DNA from: Diprion similis
Lineage: Eukaryota; Arthropoda; Insecta; Hymenoptera; Diprionidae
Direction: 5' to 3'
NCBI RefSeq assembly: GCF_021155765.1
Contig: NC_060117.1
Coordinates: forward strand, 399,001-463,000
DNA length: 64,000 nucleotides
Position numbers and translations under genes: made by a program
In this document: in pieces, positions 29,699 to 42,309 of the stretch
How positions within the stretch are numbered: the stretch's first letter is position 1
How the letters are laid out: each line of letters begins with the position of its first letter
The notes under the pieces: model-generated
Seen by the model: the letters and a program-made list of their open reading frames with translations, nothing else
What the model was told of the DNA's origin: nothing
Database searches by the model: none

Positions 29699-30688
29699 TT
29701 AGCTAAGAAATCTGATAGACATTTTTTGTTCAACATCCGTCCTTTCCAATGCTTTTACAAATTCCTCAAACGAAATCATTCCATCACCGTTTTCATCAGC
29801 CTCAACTATAGTCCGCTCTGCGATGCTAGTCAGCTGTTCCTCGCTGCAATCGTGTATTTATTGTTTCAATGACATGTATGAAAAATAATGCGTCGGCTCA
29901 TTGATATTGTTAACATTGTGTAAGCCATTACTGCATCGCTGAGCAATTGTTACCTTATATTAGCGCCCACCATCATATGCAAGATTGCCAGTAATTCTTC
30001 CTTTGAAATTAAATCATCGTTATCCAAATCGTACATTCTGAAGGCAACTGTAATTAAATAATTAGCATTGAATTAGGTATGTTTTTACGAGAATTCTAAG
30101 TTGAAGATAGGGAATTAAAAATATTAGCAGAAACATACCTATGTTAATTATAAGTATCTACCTGTGTGCATTTGAACTTACATTTCAATTTTTCTTGTCG
30201 AGAGTTGAGACGGTTTGGACTGTTCTTTTTAATAGGCCTAAAATGGGCCAAGACTTGCATGAATTGGAGAAAGTTGACTCTGTCACTGCCGCCCTCCTCG
30301 AAGAATGCGTTCACAATTCTGTCACCAAGTGGATTAATGGCCAATTCAGGGATTCTGAGGAAGTCCTCACGACTCAAGGTCCCACAGTCCCCGCGATCCA
30401 AGCTTGTGAATCTGCTGTACAGTCGTTCTATTTGATTTGGTGTAACTGTAAATCGAATAGTCCTCTCAATTGAACAGTTACTGATAAAGAAATTTACGAG
30501 GATGCTTATATCGATGAACAGATTTGTCAGTTCCTGATGTGTCTGCATTTAGGTATGTCGTCACTGAATTTTTATGAACCTACTAGTTAAGATGTTATGG
30601 AATTTGCGTAACTAGGCTTACATCCAGTTGCATCCTGAATTTGTGCGATTTCCTCCTCACGCAAAAGTAGGCTGGATCGATTCCCCAT
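29699..30688 (-). CDS. CHP1: Calcineurin B homologous protein 1 (CHP1, p22)
   Basis: Myristoylated EF-hand protein that binds and activates plasma-membrane Na+/H+ exchangers and acts in vesicle and microtubule traffic. Four exons: 30688-30622, 30445-30182, 30047-29954 and 29843-29699, giving 189 residues (human 195). MGNRSS is a good N-myristoylation signal. EF-hands 1 and 2 are degenerate. EF3 ([12 protein letters not shown]) and EF4 ([12 protein letters not shown]) keep the calcium ligands. The CHP start motif [26 protein letters not shown], here quoted only in part ([20 protein letters not shown]), separates it from calcineurin B proper. Confidence 0.94.
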
Positions 30689-31646
30689 TATATTCTACAG
30701 TAGAGTGAATAGACTATCAGTAATTATCTTATCCTGGATTACTGAGACTCAAAGGTGGGAATGCGAACAAACAGGTGTTTCACGGTTTATTCTTACACCG
30801 TGAGGTGTTTCAAAGTGGAGTTGGAATTTGACCAGAATTTGACGTGTCAAAGGTTAGAAACAAAACATAGATCGTCAGTCATCGACTGAAGAATCTAAAG
30901 ACGGGTACTCCTGACAAATTTTCGTAACCAGTTTTCAGCGGGTAAATTGCTCGTAAGGTGCCAATCGTGCCAATCAAGCCAATAATACATCAACGTAATG
31001 CATGTAGTACAATAATTTAGAGAACTTTCAGGAATATTATGTAGTTGAAAATTTGTAAACAGGTCTATATCACTGTAAAACACAATTACTGGAAACAGGG
31101 AGTATAATGTACGTAAATTCAGGAAGAACATGATAGTATCTATGTATCTGAAGTTGTGTAGGATAAGGCGTTTATCGGTATGTGCAGTGTAGTGCGGGTA
31201 GCATTCAACAAGGCGATAACTTGACAGTTTATAATTGTGTGTAGAATATTTTTTGGTGGTCTAGATCATTTTATAAGAATTACTTTCATCGCATCAAGAG
31301 GGCGACACCGATATAATTTTTTTTATACATACATACAAGCTATGGAAATATGAATCGAAGAAGTTATTCTCCGCTCGGTGATCCCTGGAAAATCTGCAAG
31401 TTTTGAATTTATTATTTATTCAAACGGTAGGTAAGCCTGCATACAGCAAGTTGGTAATCCACAAAACCTATCACAACGCATGTTGCTTTGAATTGAAATG
31501 GTTATGTTTATTTTTCTAATTCACAATATCATGAACATATAGACGTTACGTCCCCGACGAAATTATGTCGCAACAGCGAATAGCTCGATATATTTACGAT
31601 ATACTGATTGTCATCATCCTTACGTTCGCTTGAAATATGGAGAGCA
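30689..31646. other. Spacer between CHP1 and the unrecognised plus-strand gene
   Basis: Divergent spacer holding the leaders of the genes at 30688 (minus) and 31647 (plus). No coding exon is supported; stop codons break every frame of any length. Confidence 0.35.
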
Positions 31647-33073
31647 ATGGCAAATATGAGACACAGGGATCCGCTGTTGCACCCCTGCAGATCCACGCAG
31701 ACGACGAGACATCCATTCGAGATCGGTGAGATTTTTCAAAACAATTCAGCAATAGCAGGACTAATTGCAATAGCAGCCAACAACATCAATTGTGAAGATT
31801 TTATAATTTAACATTTAACTTTAATAACATTATTATTGTTTCACGGCCTTCGAACCTCTTTAATCACATAACGAAATACATTTTTCCAGAAACCGGTACC
31901 AATACCGGTGGACGAGGTCCCTGTGGCAGGATAACGGACTTTGACCGTATTTGGGATGAGGATTATTCATCGTTCTCACCACGAACTGAGGAGGTATCCG
32001 TTGAAAGTCTGCTTAAATATTAATGATTAATGTTCTCAATTGCGTATGGTGTCATCTTCCCAATCACAAGACGCGGCCTTTGGGGGAATTGCGCTCGACA
32101 ATGCAGCCCACTAACAACCGGGCTGATCGTCAGGATCACCCTACCTGCAGCTGTTTTTTTAAAAATGATCATCATGAGCAAACAATGGAAATCAAGAAAA
32201 CTGCAGACCGCACCTTACCAGAACCTAAACCGCATCGTGCATCAAAAAATACTTGTACCAGGTGCCATGACACGCGTAGAAAAACCAGCATTGACGATCC
32301 TGGAGGAGGATCCGTAGTTGAGTTTTACGAATTCTATGATGAGGGGGAATCTCAAAGTTCCGTGCCGTCAGCATCCTCGGTGTCCTCGGAAGATAAAGTA
32401 TCGCCATATGTTTTGAAGCAGCAGAACGTTTCAAACAAAGAGGTTACACCGAAAGAAATCATGAATTCATGGATACCGGTCAGAGGTGGATTTACGATTC
32501 AGCAATTTGTTCTCCTATTTATAAGAAGAATAAAATTAATCTAAATACCTCTAATACATCAATATCGCATTATTTATACAGGAAGACCCATGGAAGGACT
32601 GTTCCCAACAAGTGACAACTACGTCGACATTTCACCTCGAGGATTTTCCTTGCGAAAATACTTTCCCGAGTTATTTTTGAGCGCAGCAGAAAGGAACGAA
32701 ATGCGAGCCCAAGAGCGTCGGGAACTCCAAGAGCATGATACAACCACACTACAGAAAGAGGATTGCACACATCCGAAATGTCTTTGTGGAAACTGCAATG
32801 ATTTGCCAATCATGAAAGACTGGCGATCCGTCATTGACAATGTGGCAATTAATGCCCCGCCTCGCCCATGGCGTGACAAAGAAGCACTAATCACCATAGG
32901 TATGTTTTTTCACCCATACTAATATCGTAAATTATGTCTTGCCTCAATATAGAGAACAAATAACCTTCGTGATATTCTTATGTAGAGTTATTCCAACTGA
33001 TTCTTACCTATATATAGAAGGAAGAAGAATTAATAAAGAACATGGAGTCAAGTGTGAAGTTGATGTTCCCTAA
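31647..33073 (+). CDS. Unrecognised five-exon gene, 323 residues
   Basis: Exons: 31647-31725, 31890-31993, 32071-32485, 32582-32899 and 33018-33073. All four introns are GT-AG and every phase closes, with a total of 324 codons including the TAA. The start is the first ATG (MANMRHRD) in the frame that joins exon 2. The N-terminal half is low-complexity and charged, with an acidic aromatic patch (DFDRIWDEDYSSFSP) and a Ser-rich stretch (VPSASSVSSED). The C-terminal half looks folded (LFPTSDNYVDISPRGFSL, RKYFPELFLS) and has a Cys cluster (CTHPKCLCGNC) that could bind metal. I recognise no family. No signal peptide or membrane span is seen. Exon 3 could start at another nearby AG. Confidence 0.6.
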
Positions 33074-33398
33074 ATGTCTGCACAAGTGGCTTTTGTGGTC
33101 TTACGATAACTTTAAACGCGACAACAACTAATCAGATGATCAAAGATCGGATAAGGATCAAAAATATAGTTGGGCAGGGTGAAAAACGACAAACGTATCT
33201 AGTGAAGCCATAATCCATTACAAATGCATGTATAATTATTAAACTCTTGGGTAGACAAACTGTGTATTAGGTATAATTTAACATTACAAATTTTTTTCGA
33301 GAGTATACACCACGCAGAGTTATCACTGTATCGGGATTATGAAGAAGAGATTAATGTGATCGTAAAAACGACGGCTTAAAGTACAGTAGCTGGTAGCA
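33074..33398. other. Short convergent spacer
   Basis: 3' flanks of the gene ending at 33073 and of shroud ending at 33399. AT-rich with nothing else seen. Confidence 0.4.
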
Positions 33399-35092
33399 TC
33401 ACCGTGATAAGTTGTTCCTCTTGGTAAAGGTATTCGAATCATTTTTGTGCGTTGACGCATCTTCCGGACTAGATTTTACAGAACTAGGAACCGTTTCATC
33501 GTCTGGCATATGATCGGACTCATAAGATTTGAGGTTCTGAAGTTCCGGTATCATTGCATCCTCTTCTGCCTCTTTCATAGAAGGATTCCATCTCGGCATC
33601 GAAACGAATTTCTCCACTAACCAATCGCGAACGAACGTGGGTGTAGTACTGAATAGTAGGTGATAGAACGTGTATCTCCACGGTTCACATCTGAAACAGC
33701 CAGATTGCCAGAAGACATTATCACCGCGACAACGGCGTACAAGCGGTACAAGAATTATTCGCATACTTGTAGACGCTGCGAGGATAGACGTCCATTAAAG
33801 CGCCGTCAAAGGCCTGATAAAGCAGGGGATCCTCTATCTTATGCGGCGCAATCTCTCGCGACATTTCGGAAAGATACCGGCGGTACCTCGTGAAGTAGCT
33901 ACCGTAGAAGTTTCTCGCTTCAGGCTTCATCGCATTTGCCATGTCCGCGAAGTGTTTGGTCTGTCTCGACAGTAGATTACTATCCTTGGTGAATGATCCT
34001 GAAATTGTGGGAAATTATTACATGCGGATGGTTGAATTTGAAGGTGGATTGCGATCGACGTACGAAAACGTGCTTACCTGGCACAAAACAGACAACCTCG
34101 ACTCCATACTTGGAAACTTCGAGCCTGAGTGCCGTCGTCCAAGCCGAGAGACCGGCTTTCGTCGCGGCGTACGTCGCAACGCCGGGCAAAGGCTGGCTCG
34201 AACAGTGACTCGTGACGACGATGATTCTGCTCCTCTTTGACCTGACGACCGGCATAAGCTCCTTGGTGATTCCCATCGTTCCGAGGAGATTTACTTCGAC
34301 CTGGCGTCGCATTTGCTCCTCAGTCTGCCATTCGAATTCGCCGAAAATCATCATCCCGGCGTTGTTCACGAGCGCGCGAAGATCTGCGAAGCGCATTTGC
34401 GAATCTTTCGATGCCTCGACACCTCCACGGCTAGCATTACAAGGTCTGCCTTGTGTTTAATGTGAATTCGTGAAACACTTACCAAGCGTCTCCTGAGCCA
34501 TCAGCTCCCGAGCTTCGGTACCAAATTGGGCGATACTCTCGCTCCTGGTTATGTCCAAGGGAATGACGTTGATCCCATTTCGTATCAGATCCCGAGCACC
34601 CAGGCCGTCGGGCTGTAAGACACCAGCGATTACCGTTGCATCCAGGGCGCGACAGTGCAGAGCCAAGCTGTATCCAAGTCCCGAGTCGCATCCTGTTACG
34701 ATCACCGCGTGCTTCGAGTGAATCGGTAAACGCGTCGCATTCCTCCAACGGATATATGCAGTTCCTAAATCGCGAGGTAAAAATAAAAACCAAGTGAATC
34801 AGGTGTTGGAGAGGGTCGTGGAAAATGAAACGACTCAGGTAGCAAACTTAAATTGTCGGAATGTCGACTATCACTTGCGTAATAAAAGCCGACGTAAATT
34901 CAACGGACGAAATACTTGGGAAGATGAGGGAAGATGCTATTGTGAAAACTTACCGAAGCCTAGAACGGTAAACGTGGTAGCAACAAGTCCGTGACCGCTC
35001 CCGTAGAGACAAATCAGCCCTGCAGTACTACCCAATCCGAGTGTCAAGCTTTTCACATACAATTTTCTCGTCCAAATTTGCAAGGTCTCCAT
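33399..35092 (-). CDS. sro: Shroud, short-chain dehydrogenase/reductase of ecdysteroid synthesis
   Basis: Halloween-gene enzyme in the poorly defined 'black box' between 7-dehydrocholesterol and the ketodiol, expected in the prothoracic gland. Five exons: 35092-34954, 34764-34483, 34383-34078, 33998-33767 and 33690-33399, giving 416 residues. An N-terminal hydrophobic stretch (about 20-45) may anchor it to membrane. Rossmann motif TGCDSGLG, then NNAGMMIFGEFEWQ, the catalytic serine in VTSHCSS, and YAATK (Tyr-x3-Lys). The blocks FGEFEWQ, VTSHC and FVPGSFTKDSN match what I recall of Drosophila Sro and separate it from other SDRs. The C-terminus is extended by about 80 hydrophilic Ser/Glu-rich residues. 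Confidence 0.88.
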
Positions 35093-36269
35093 CTCAATCA
35101 AATCCGCGTGCAAAATGTACGTTATGGTATACGTGATTTTGTTGAGACCGATCTAATTGATCCGCCGCAAGCGGGGATGAATCGAGTCTGGGAAAGCTTC
35201 TTCGCTGCCGCGGGTGAATCGTCGAGTGTACCTGTTGCTTTTACGACGGTCAGCGAGATGACTCCCTCATTCCGATTCAGGTAGCATTCCTGACCGTCCC
35301 CACCACAACTTGCCGGTGTGTTCGTGAAATTTAGCCAACATCTGAACACGCGTAATGATATGAGAATAATATTCTGTATAGTTATGAAAATACTATCTTG
35401 AATCACAAGGGACGTTTAAATCCGCGTCAGAAGTTGCCGCGTCAACGAAATTCAGTAACGCATATGGTACCCGAGTACGCTGTCGCTGAACAATTTTTTT
35501 TCTCTTCCGATCTGGTTACGATATCTTCTACAACTAATACGTTACCGCGAGCGAGCCGAAGGTAAATTTCTCGGTACGAAGCTAGGAAACTGTTTGAATA
35601 TTTCATGACTTACCGCCGATATCGACCCGGCAGCATCGATTTCAATATCAAATACTTGGACGATTTATATTAATTTATGGGGATTCAAAGCCCGTGACTA
35701 TTTCCGATTCAATCAGATATCGAGCAACGAAGGCCCTACTATCTCTCAACCATTTACAGATTGACGAGATAGCAGTGAAATATTCGAAATTTTTCGATTC
35801 TGAGTATTCTTACATGTGTAAGTGAATTGTTTTATTTCACACTCGTGTTATGATTTGTTGATTTCAACATTCAGACGGTCGATTTTTCGCTTTGACATTC
35901 GAGTATTTATAGCTACCGAGTAACGATGACGTCGGCTCACCAAAGCGCACACATGTAAATGAAAATTAAAAGTAAATTGGCATGGAAATGTACTCCGTCG
36001 AGTTGCCATATGCTACGTATTGCACGATTAATGGAAATATACAATTTATTTTTATCATTATATGTAAATTATATACTTTTCGTCTAAATAATTAACGTAA
36101 GAACAGTAATTAATCATTTGCGTTGCTCGGTCCAAATCGACGACTGTGAGATAAGTGAACCTTGGTTCTCCCAATCTCACAGGCCATCGTAACACGAATG
36201 TACGCCTACTGTTATTGACTCGTTGTTACGTTCACACGATATTGTTACTCTTATATTATCTTATAACAT
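35093..36269. other. Spacer between shroud and ZFPL1
   Basis: Contains the shroud 5' flank, where prothoracic-gland control elements would be expected, and the ZFPL1 3' flank. AT-rich, with no ORF worth calling and no motif I can name with confidence. Confidence 0.35.
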
Positions 36270-37518
36270 CTATTCCTGTCTCCTTTCAACTCTCACTAGA
36301 TTATTCCTATTGACATCAAAGTTAGGATCTCCATCGGTAGCTATTCTGCCAAGCCATGAGAATAACATAATTATACCAACAAATGCTATGAGTAAGAGTA
36401 TGGTAAGCACAATATATCGCTTGTACAACGATCCAGAAGAGCCTCGCCTGCGTGCCGGAGTTCTAGAAATTAATTTCCACCATCTCATGAACCATTCAAT
36501 CGCGGATTTTCGCTGATACTTGTTTTCGTCGTGGTCATAGGGTAAGTCCTTCGGATCATCGTACGCCTCGAAAACTTTCTTGCTTGCCTGATTTGAAAAA
36601 GGCATCGAAGGTTCTACGTTGACAACGGAATAGGGGGGTCCAGATTTTTGAACCGTCGAGTGAATGCTGCTGCTGCTGCTGCTACCGGAATTTATCAAGT
36701 TTACATTGCTGCCAGTCCGAGGGGTCGCTACACTCGGCGAGGGCGTAGTGGTGTGGTTTTGGTAAGAGGTAGACATCTCAGTCACCGAAACCTTACGTTC
36801 CTGTATTGGTTTTTGCTCTCTGTCGTCGCTTAACTGAAAAAAATTAAACCTCACAGTGAATTTATATTAAAATCACGAGACGGATCAAGAGAGGTAGAAT
36901 TTTTGCAAAATCCCAAGAAGCCTGCGTGAAATTCAATCATCCATGTACAATAGCAAAGTCTGAACTGACACAGAAGAAATTAATTCTGGAAAAATAAAAT
37001 GACGACTAACCAACGGCAAGCCGAGTCCAGCCCTAGCCCAATTCACTCCGGCGAGTTTCTCTTTGAGGACATCCGCGACCGGGGAAACTAGATTTGGCTG
37101 TGGGAAAATGGCAATCTCGCACACAGGACACGTGTATCCCGCAGGTGCAGTTGTAGCTGGTAGATTTCTGGCATAGGTGTCTATGCAGGCCCAGTGAAAG
37201 ACGTGGTAACACGCCAACCTCACGCAATCCCCATCCGTCAAGGCGCCCGAGCAGAGGGTGCAGACCGGACTGTAGTCGCTGTCCTCCAGCCAACGAAGAT
37301 ACGATTGAACTACACACTGTAACGCAAGTGTTTAAACATTTGTCAACTTGGAGAAAAATGAGGCTAGGATTGAACCGCGTAATTGCGGCTGACCACAGAA
37401 TAGGGACGACCCTTACCTTGGGATGATTCGTGACCATGCAATGCTCGCAGACGTTGACGCGGTGCTCGAAACAAAACAGATTCGTAACTCTTCTCTTCGG
37501 ACATTTGCACAACCCCAT
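36270..37518 (-). CDS. ZFPL1: Zinc finger protein-like 1 (ZFPL1), cis-Golgi membrane protein
   Basis: Golgi integral membrane protein that binds GM130 and supports cis-Golgi structure. Exons: 37518-37417, 37316-37011 and 36833-36270, giving 323 residues (human 310). Start [22 protein letters not shown]-box-like zinc site in residues 1-35 (C4, C6, [13 protein letters not shown]) is followed by a RING-like finger ([20 protein letters not shown] and [10 protein letters not shown]). A Ser-rich spacer with poly-Ser comes next, then a single C-terminal membrane span ([19 protein letters not shown]) with a short lumenal tail. Divergent from TSNAX. Confidence 0.94.
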
Positions 37519-38176
37519 TTTGAAGCCTTCCCAAATAAATAATCACGCAGGTATGTAATTACATAGGTAGAGGGCTAGTCCCGGAAGATCAGGTATCCCT
37601 TGGACATTTACGCTTCACCGTTTTTTCGGCTGGAATTCTTTTGTCGTCAGCCTCGCACACCGTCAAGGTGGAGTTGGAGCGCTGACACCGCTATCGCCAT
37701 GTTTTCGTCGGCCACGTCGTCTGACACATGAGGTTACAGATTTTGACGGATTTGACGGAAGAGGCGAACCAAATCGAAAGCCCGTGAGGACATCTACAAA
37801 CGCACACGAACGCAGAACTCGCTTTCGGCCAATAATAGTCTGTGGATTTTGCCACAGTGGAAACGCACCGGTGATATTACAACGGCGCGACAAACATTTG
37901 TTTACTTATTAATTACTTGCGACGTCCGCCAAAGGACTCTATCGGAGCCGAAGTGACGATTTCAGGCGGTCTTTTTTAACTTTCACCGATAAGCCGTAAT
38001 GTAACGTAATAAGATTATCGTAATTTTTTACAAGTTGTTCGGATCCTTCATTGCAGTGGTGAAGGTTAAGCTATTGCTTGCTACCGTGCTTTCGAGTGCC
38101 GACACACCGAGAACAGATTGAAGCTTTTCTGTAATACGAAGGCAAATCGGAGAATCGGCATCGAAATAATATCACG
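37519..38176. promoter_or_regulatory. Divergent spacer ZFPL1 / TSNAX
   Basis: About 660 bases between opposite start codons, GC-richer than its flanks. It holds both leaders and presumably a shared promoter. No coding exon is supported. Confidence 0.35.
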
Positions 38177-39246
38177 ATGTCGCATGGCCGAGGTAAGTCA
38201 CAATAGCTGTATGCTTCTCAGAGGATAACAAACTGACAAGCACAATTCCCGCACGTAACTCAGCCCGTGAAACGTCAAAAGCACGCCGGCTCTTGTCGCC
38301 CTTTATTTTCGTAATTTTCACTTATGAATAATTATTTTTAGGTGGATCGGGTGGCGGGAGAAGAAATCGTGGTCAAAACTTTGGGCACAAAAATAGTAAG
38401 ATTCTTGTTGGCGACAAAGGACGGGAAGTACTGGAGAGCATAAATGAAAACTCTCTAGTGATAAAGCAATTTCGAGGATACGCCGCTGAATTGGACAGTA
38501 AACACGATCGTTACGAGGCTATAGTGAAACTGAGCCGTGACATCACCATTGAGAGTAAGAGAATTATATTTCTTCTCCATACGTTCGACAAGGAGAGCAA
38601 GCGGGACGCGGTTCTCGGAGAAGCCAAAACCCGACTCGAGACTCTGGCTAAGACTTTGTTCAAGAGCATTGCTCAGGAGCTGGATGGACAGAACCCGTTT
38701 CAGTATCTGCGAGCTTATACGGCGGGTATTCAGGAATACATAGAGGCGGTTACCTTTTACCAATATCTTGAGAGCAATAAGCTGGATGACTGGAAGGACT
38801 TGGAGAGATCTCTGATCTATGTTGTTCCTTTCGAACCAAAAAGTACCCCTCAGGAACCAGCGCTAGAAGGATCGGCCTGCACTTCCAGAGAAATCAGTAC
38901 CATGCTAACGCCGCATGAATACATATTGGGTATAGCCGATCTCACCGGAGAGCTAATGCGAAAGTGTATAAGCAATTTGGGAACAGGTGACATAGCGAGT
39001 TGTTTCCAAACCTGCAATTTTGTCAGAAGCATCTACATAGGGTTCCTTGGTTGTGTCGGCTCGTCCGGTAAAGAAATAAACAGGAAATTGTACACTTTGA
39101 AGCAGAGTTTAATTAAAATGGAGAACGTTTGCTACACCGTCAAGGTTCGAGGCTCTGAAATACCGAAACATATGCTTGCCGATGTAGCTATCGGAGCATC
39201 TAATGAATATGCAACCGAAGACGACGAAGGGTATCATCCGTTTTAA
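38177..39246 (+). CDS. trax: Translin-associated factor X (Trax, TSNAX)
   Basis: Partner of translin in C3PO, the RNase complex that removes nicked passenger strand from RISC and trims tRNA. Two exons: 38177-38192 and 38342-39246, giving 306 residues. A Gly/Arg-rich start (MSHGRGGSGGGRRNRG) is followed by the all-helical translin fold. The acidic residues of the Trax active site are in QEYIEAV and ADLTGELMRKC, so the subunit looks catalytically competent. Also typical are KLSRDITIESKRIIFLLH and KVRGSEIPKHMLADV. AATAAA at 39267-39272. Convergent with APLF. Confidence 0.96.
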
Positions 39247-39266
39247 CCATTAACAACGGCGAGATC

Positions 39267-39433
39267 AATAAACGTACTGAATGGCATTTTGCGAACTTTA
39301 TCAGCTCGTCCGTATAATAATATACCTGTATTAATTCAGTCTTAAATATTTGTACAGATATCGAACTGAACCATTAAGTGGCAGGAGTCTATAAAAAAAA
39401 TTGGCACATGATTAGTAAAAAATGAGATTTATT
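39267..39433. terminator. Polyadenylation signals of TSNAX and APLF
   Basis: Plus-strand AATAAA at 39267-39272 follows the TSNAX stop by 20 bases. Minus-strand AATAAA (TTTATT at 39428-39433) lies about 95 bases past the APLF stop. The genes are convergent but their signals do not overlap. Confidence 0.6.
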
Positions 39434-39526
39434 ATTAAAATACATTTGTACAAGTTTTTCACTAGCACCGACAATTTGAATACAAGTACAATACAAATCA
39501 AGACACTTAAGGTTGCACCAGCTGCC

Positions 39527-41355
39527 CTACTTATCATCGCAATCACTTTTGGCTTCATCCGAACTGTCTGTACAAAATGAAGGTTCGTATTCTGATTCGT
39601 CGATAGATTCCTCTAGAGATGATTGATCTGTAGCAGATGTTGTTTCAGGAGTCTTTGCTCGTATCGGCGTCTGGGGTCGCCTCCTCCGCTGAATCGTATG
39701 TTTGAAATCTTTTCTATGCTGTGGATTTTTTCTGTAACATCGTACTCCGTAACGGCATTCCGGTCTGTCGTCCAAAACGGCATAATCCGAATCACCAGGG
39801 TGACTGAACTGTGCCCTGTGTTCCTCATTTTTTCTGTAACACAGGTTTCTCTTGATGATTGATATCCCTATTTACAATTTCTAATACTTTCAGAATTCGA
39901 GGAAAGCGTAATGCATAATAATACCTGTAACATTTACTCCCGTATGTGCATCTGTTCCGTGTAGGAGGGGTTGAGACTGTAGCTGTCACATTTACAGCCG
40001 TATCAGTATTGGATGTAGAGACGGTAGGTTGTTTTGTATTTAGTATTCTATCCGACTTGGCAGCAATTTGTTCATTACGATCGCTGAAGTGTTGCCCACA
40101 GTCCCATTTTATTTTCTTTCCAGCCTCGTCAAGACTTGTAGCCTCTGCACACTCTGCAGCACTCCTTTCCTCTGTAGCAACCTCTACTGTTTCAGCAGCT
40201 GAAGAGGGTGGCGAATGATCTGGTTCGTCAGATTCAGTCAAACTTTTTGTACTTGAAGCGTGTGGCCTTGTCGCCAATGCCTCATCCACTACTTTTCCCT
40301 CCTCCGGGATGCTTGGAAATAAAACAGCGTAGTGTCAGTATCGCTATTTGGATCGTTTGCAAAAATTTTTACCAAGTAACACGTATGTTCACGATCATAA
40401 TAGTAAAGCAATAATGAAGACCTAGCTCCATAGATATCATTTGTAGTTTGTTCGGTAGACTCGAGAACCGTGTCCTCGTAGTCCAAGGGATTGAATTCCT
40501 CCTGCCCTGGATCCACTCCTATACTACTAGGAACATTATCAAGATTTCCATTCGGGGATAGTATTGCCTCGATGCTTCCACCTAGTCGATTTTTTTTCTC
40601 AGATGGTTCGTCAGTTGATTTCTCGGATGCCTGGTAAAAATTTATTCGATTAACACATAAAACATGGTAAGAACATGTTTGAAAGAGTAGCAAGATAGTC
40701 ACTACTCACCTTGCGCTTCCACCCAGATTCATTATCCTCCATAGTTGCATCGACGCGAACAACCTTGAACCAGTGCTTGTCGCTCAGCAAAGAAAAAAGA
40801 TCCCCCACGTGAATCGGAACGGTTGATCCCACCTCAAGTTGTACCCATCCGGATGAACCGGGTGATTTCATGTAGCACGGAGTGAACTTGTGGATGAAAA
40901 ATAGGAAAAGGTAATAGCATGTAGATTCTAGTCAATAACTCTTAGCAATGTCCAATAATTTTATAGAGTCAGGGTTTTTACTTGGATACAATGGTCTGAC
41001 GGGAAGGAAAAACTAATATCTAACACAAGTACTTGTCCATACCGGACTTATCGTCATATCTCCTTCGGCGGTAAGATCAATAGTAATGGCATGCTTCGGC
41101 ACTCGTTCATCCTTGCACTGAGAAGTTGAATATTCTAGTTACAATTATAACGAAAGTGTGTACAGGTGTGGTTTTTTTCCTATACAACCGCTATTGCAGC
41201 TTGTTCACTGACAATGTTTAGTTGCTTAAATATTAATGAGACCCACGGTTTTTTACCCCAGTAACGACTCCAACATCGATTACATTGGCACCAATTTGCA
41301 ATTCAGCTTTGTGAACAGAATCACTGTCTACCCGTACAATCTGAAATTTTTTCAT
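39527..41355 (-). CDS. APLF: Aprataxin and PNKP-like factor (APLF), histone chaperone of DNA end joining
   Basis: APLF links PARylated chromatin, Ku and XRCC4 during non-homologous end joining. Six exons: 41355-41257, 41117-41043, 40886-40710, 40630-40422, 40311-39925 and 39833-39527, giving 417 residues. The N-terminal 110 residues align with the FHA domain, but the usual Gly-Arg and Ser-x2-His signature is absent. A long acidic, disordered middle follows. Two PBZ fingers of C-x5-C-x6-H-x5-H form, CTYGSKCYRKNEEHRAQFSH and CRYGVRCYRKNPQHRKDFKH, bind poly(ADP-ribose). DDRPEC before the second finger matches vertebrate APLF. An acidic tail (the histone-binding region in vertebrates) ends the protein. 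Confidence 0.9.
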
Positions 41356-42309
41356 GTTGGTTGTCGAACTGAGGAATATATAAACGTTTGAAATTTATAT
41401 TTAGCAAAAAGTTAAAATGTCACAGCTCGAAATTTTGTCAGAGATAATGAAAACATCAGAGTTGTAAAAATAGATTTTCTTTTGTGTATAAAAATTTGAA
41501 TCTGATCGCGAGAGAAAGAAATAATTGAGGGTCAATCGTGAAAAATAATGAAACGCTATACATAAACTAGTCTAACCTGTTCGCGTTATGTCAATTAAGT
41601 CACCTAAGTATAAGTCCGCGTGTCAAGTTGTCGAGGAGCACACGATCCCGCCAGGTCCCACATGCAATCTATAATACTGTAAACAAAACAAGACCGGTGT
41701 GACATTAGTCGCGAGTCGATTTTATCATTTCCGGTGTGCAGCGCGGGACTATCTGGTTATCGTAACTTCCGCTCAACTGAACAGTACGTAGTTTGGTCGT
41801 GTTTCGGGAGCAACGTTTTGGGATTCTCTTTGTACTAAATTCCGCCGAAAATATGTTACAATTACGTCGTCAGGGTAAGACGTCGTGCAAAAATGGACCC
41901 AAGAATCCCGCAGGACAATTATCTCTGGTTAGTTGGATAATTCTGAAAATGAACATTCGTCAATTCAATAAAGAGATCGACCAACCAAACGATTTAATTA
42001 CGGGACTTTACATACCGTCCGTAATTAGTAAGTAGCATAGAAACGGTTTTTTTTTTAATCTTTCGCTGCAATAAGTATTGACTTTTTATCGACGAATGGA
42101 TCTGGAAATTCACCGCTACAAATGTACTCCGAGAGCGTCGAATCATTAATAAGGTTATTACGAGCGATGTGCGTATACGTATAATTTTGAATAAAGTACT
42201 CAAAAAATTAACTATTCATCGATTGATCTCAGTTCAGTTGCATTTGCGGAGATTTAACGGATTCTTGACGGCTGTAATGTGGCGGCATCGGTGAGATCGC
42301 GTTAATAAA

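Noticed and set aside
35122-35406. 94-codon minus-strand ORF just upstream of shroud
   Set aside because: No family match and no splice donor joining it to shroud in phase; probably leader or flank.
41793-42035. 80-codon plus-strand ORF upstream of APLF
   Set aside because: No recognisable motif and no partner exon; a chance ORF is as likely as a gene.
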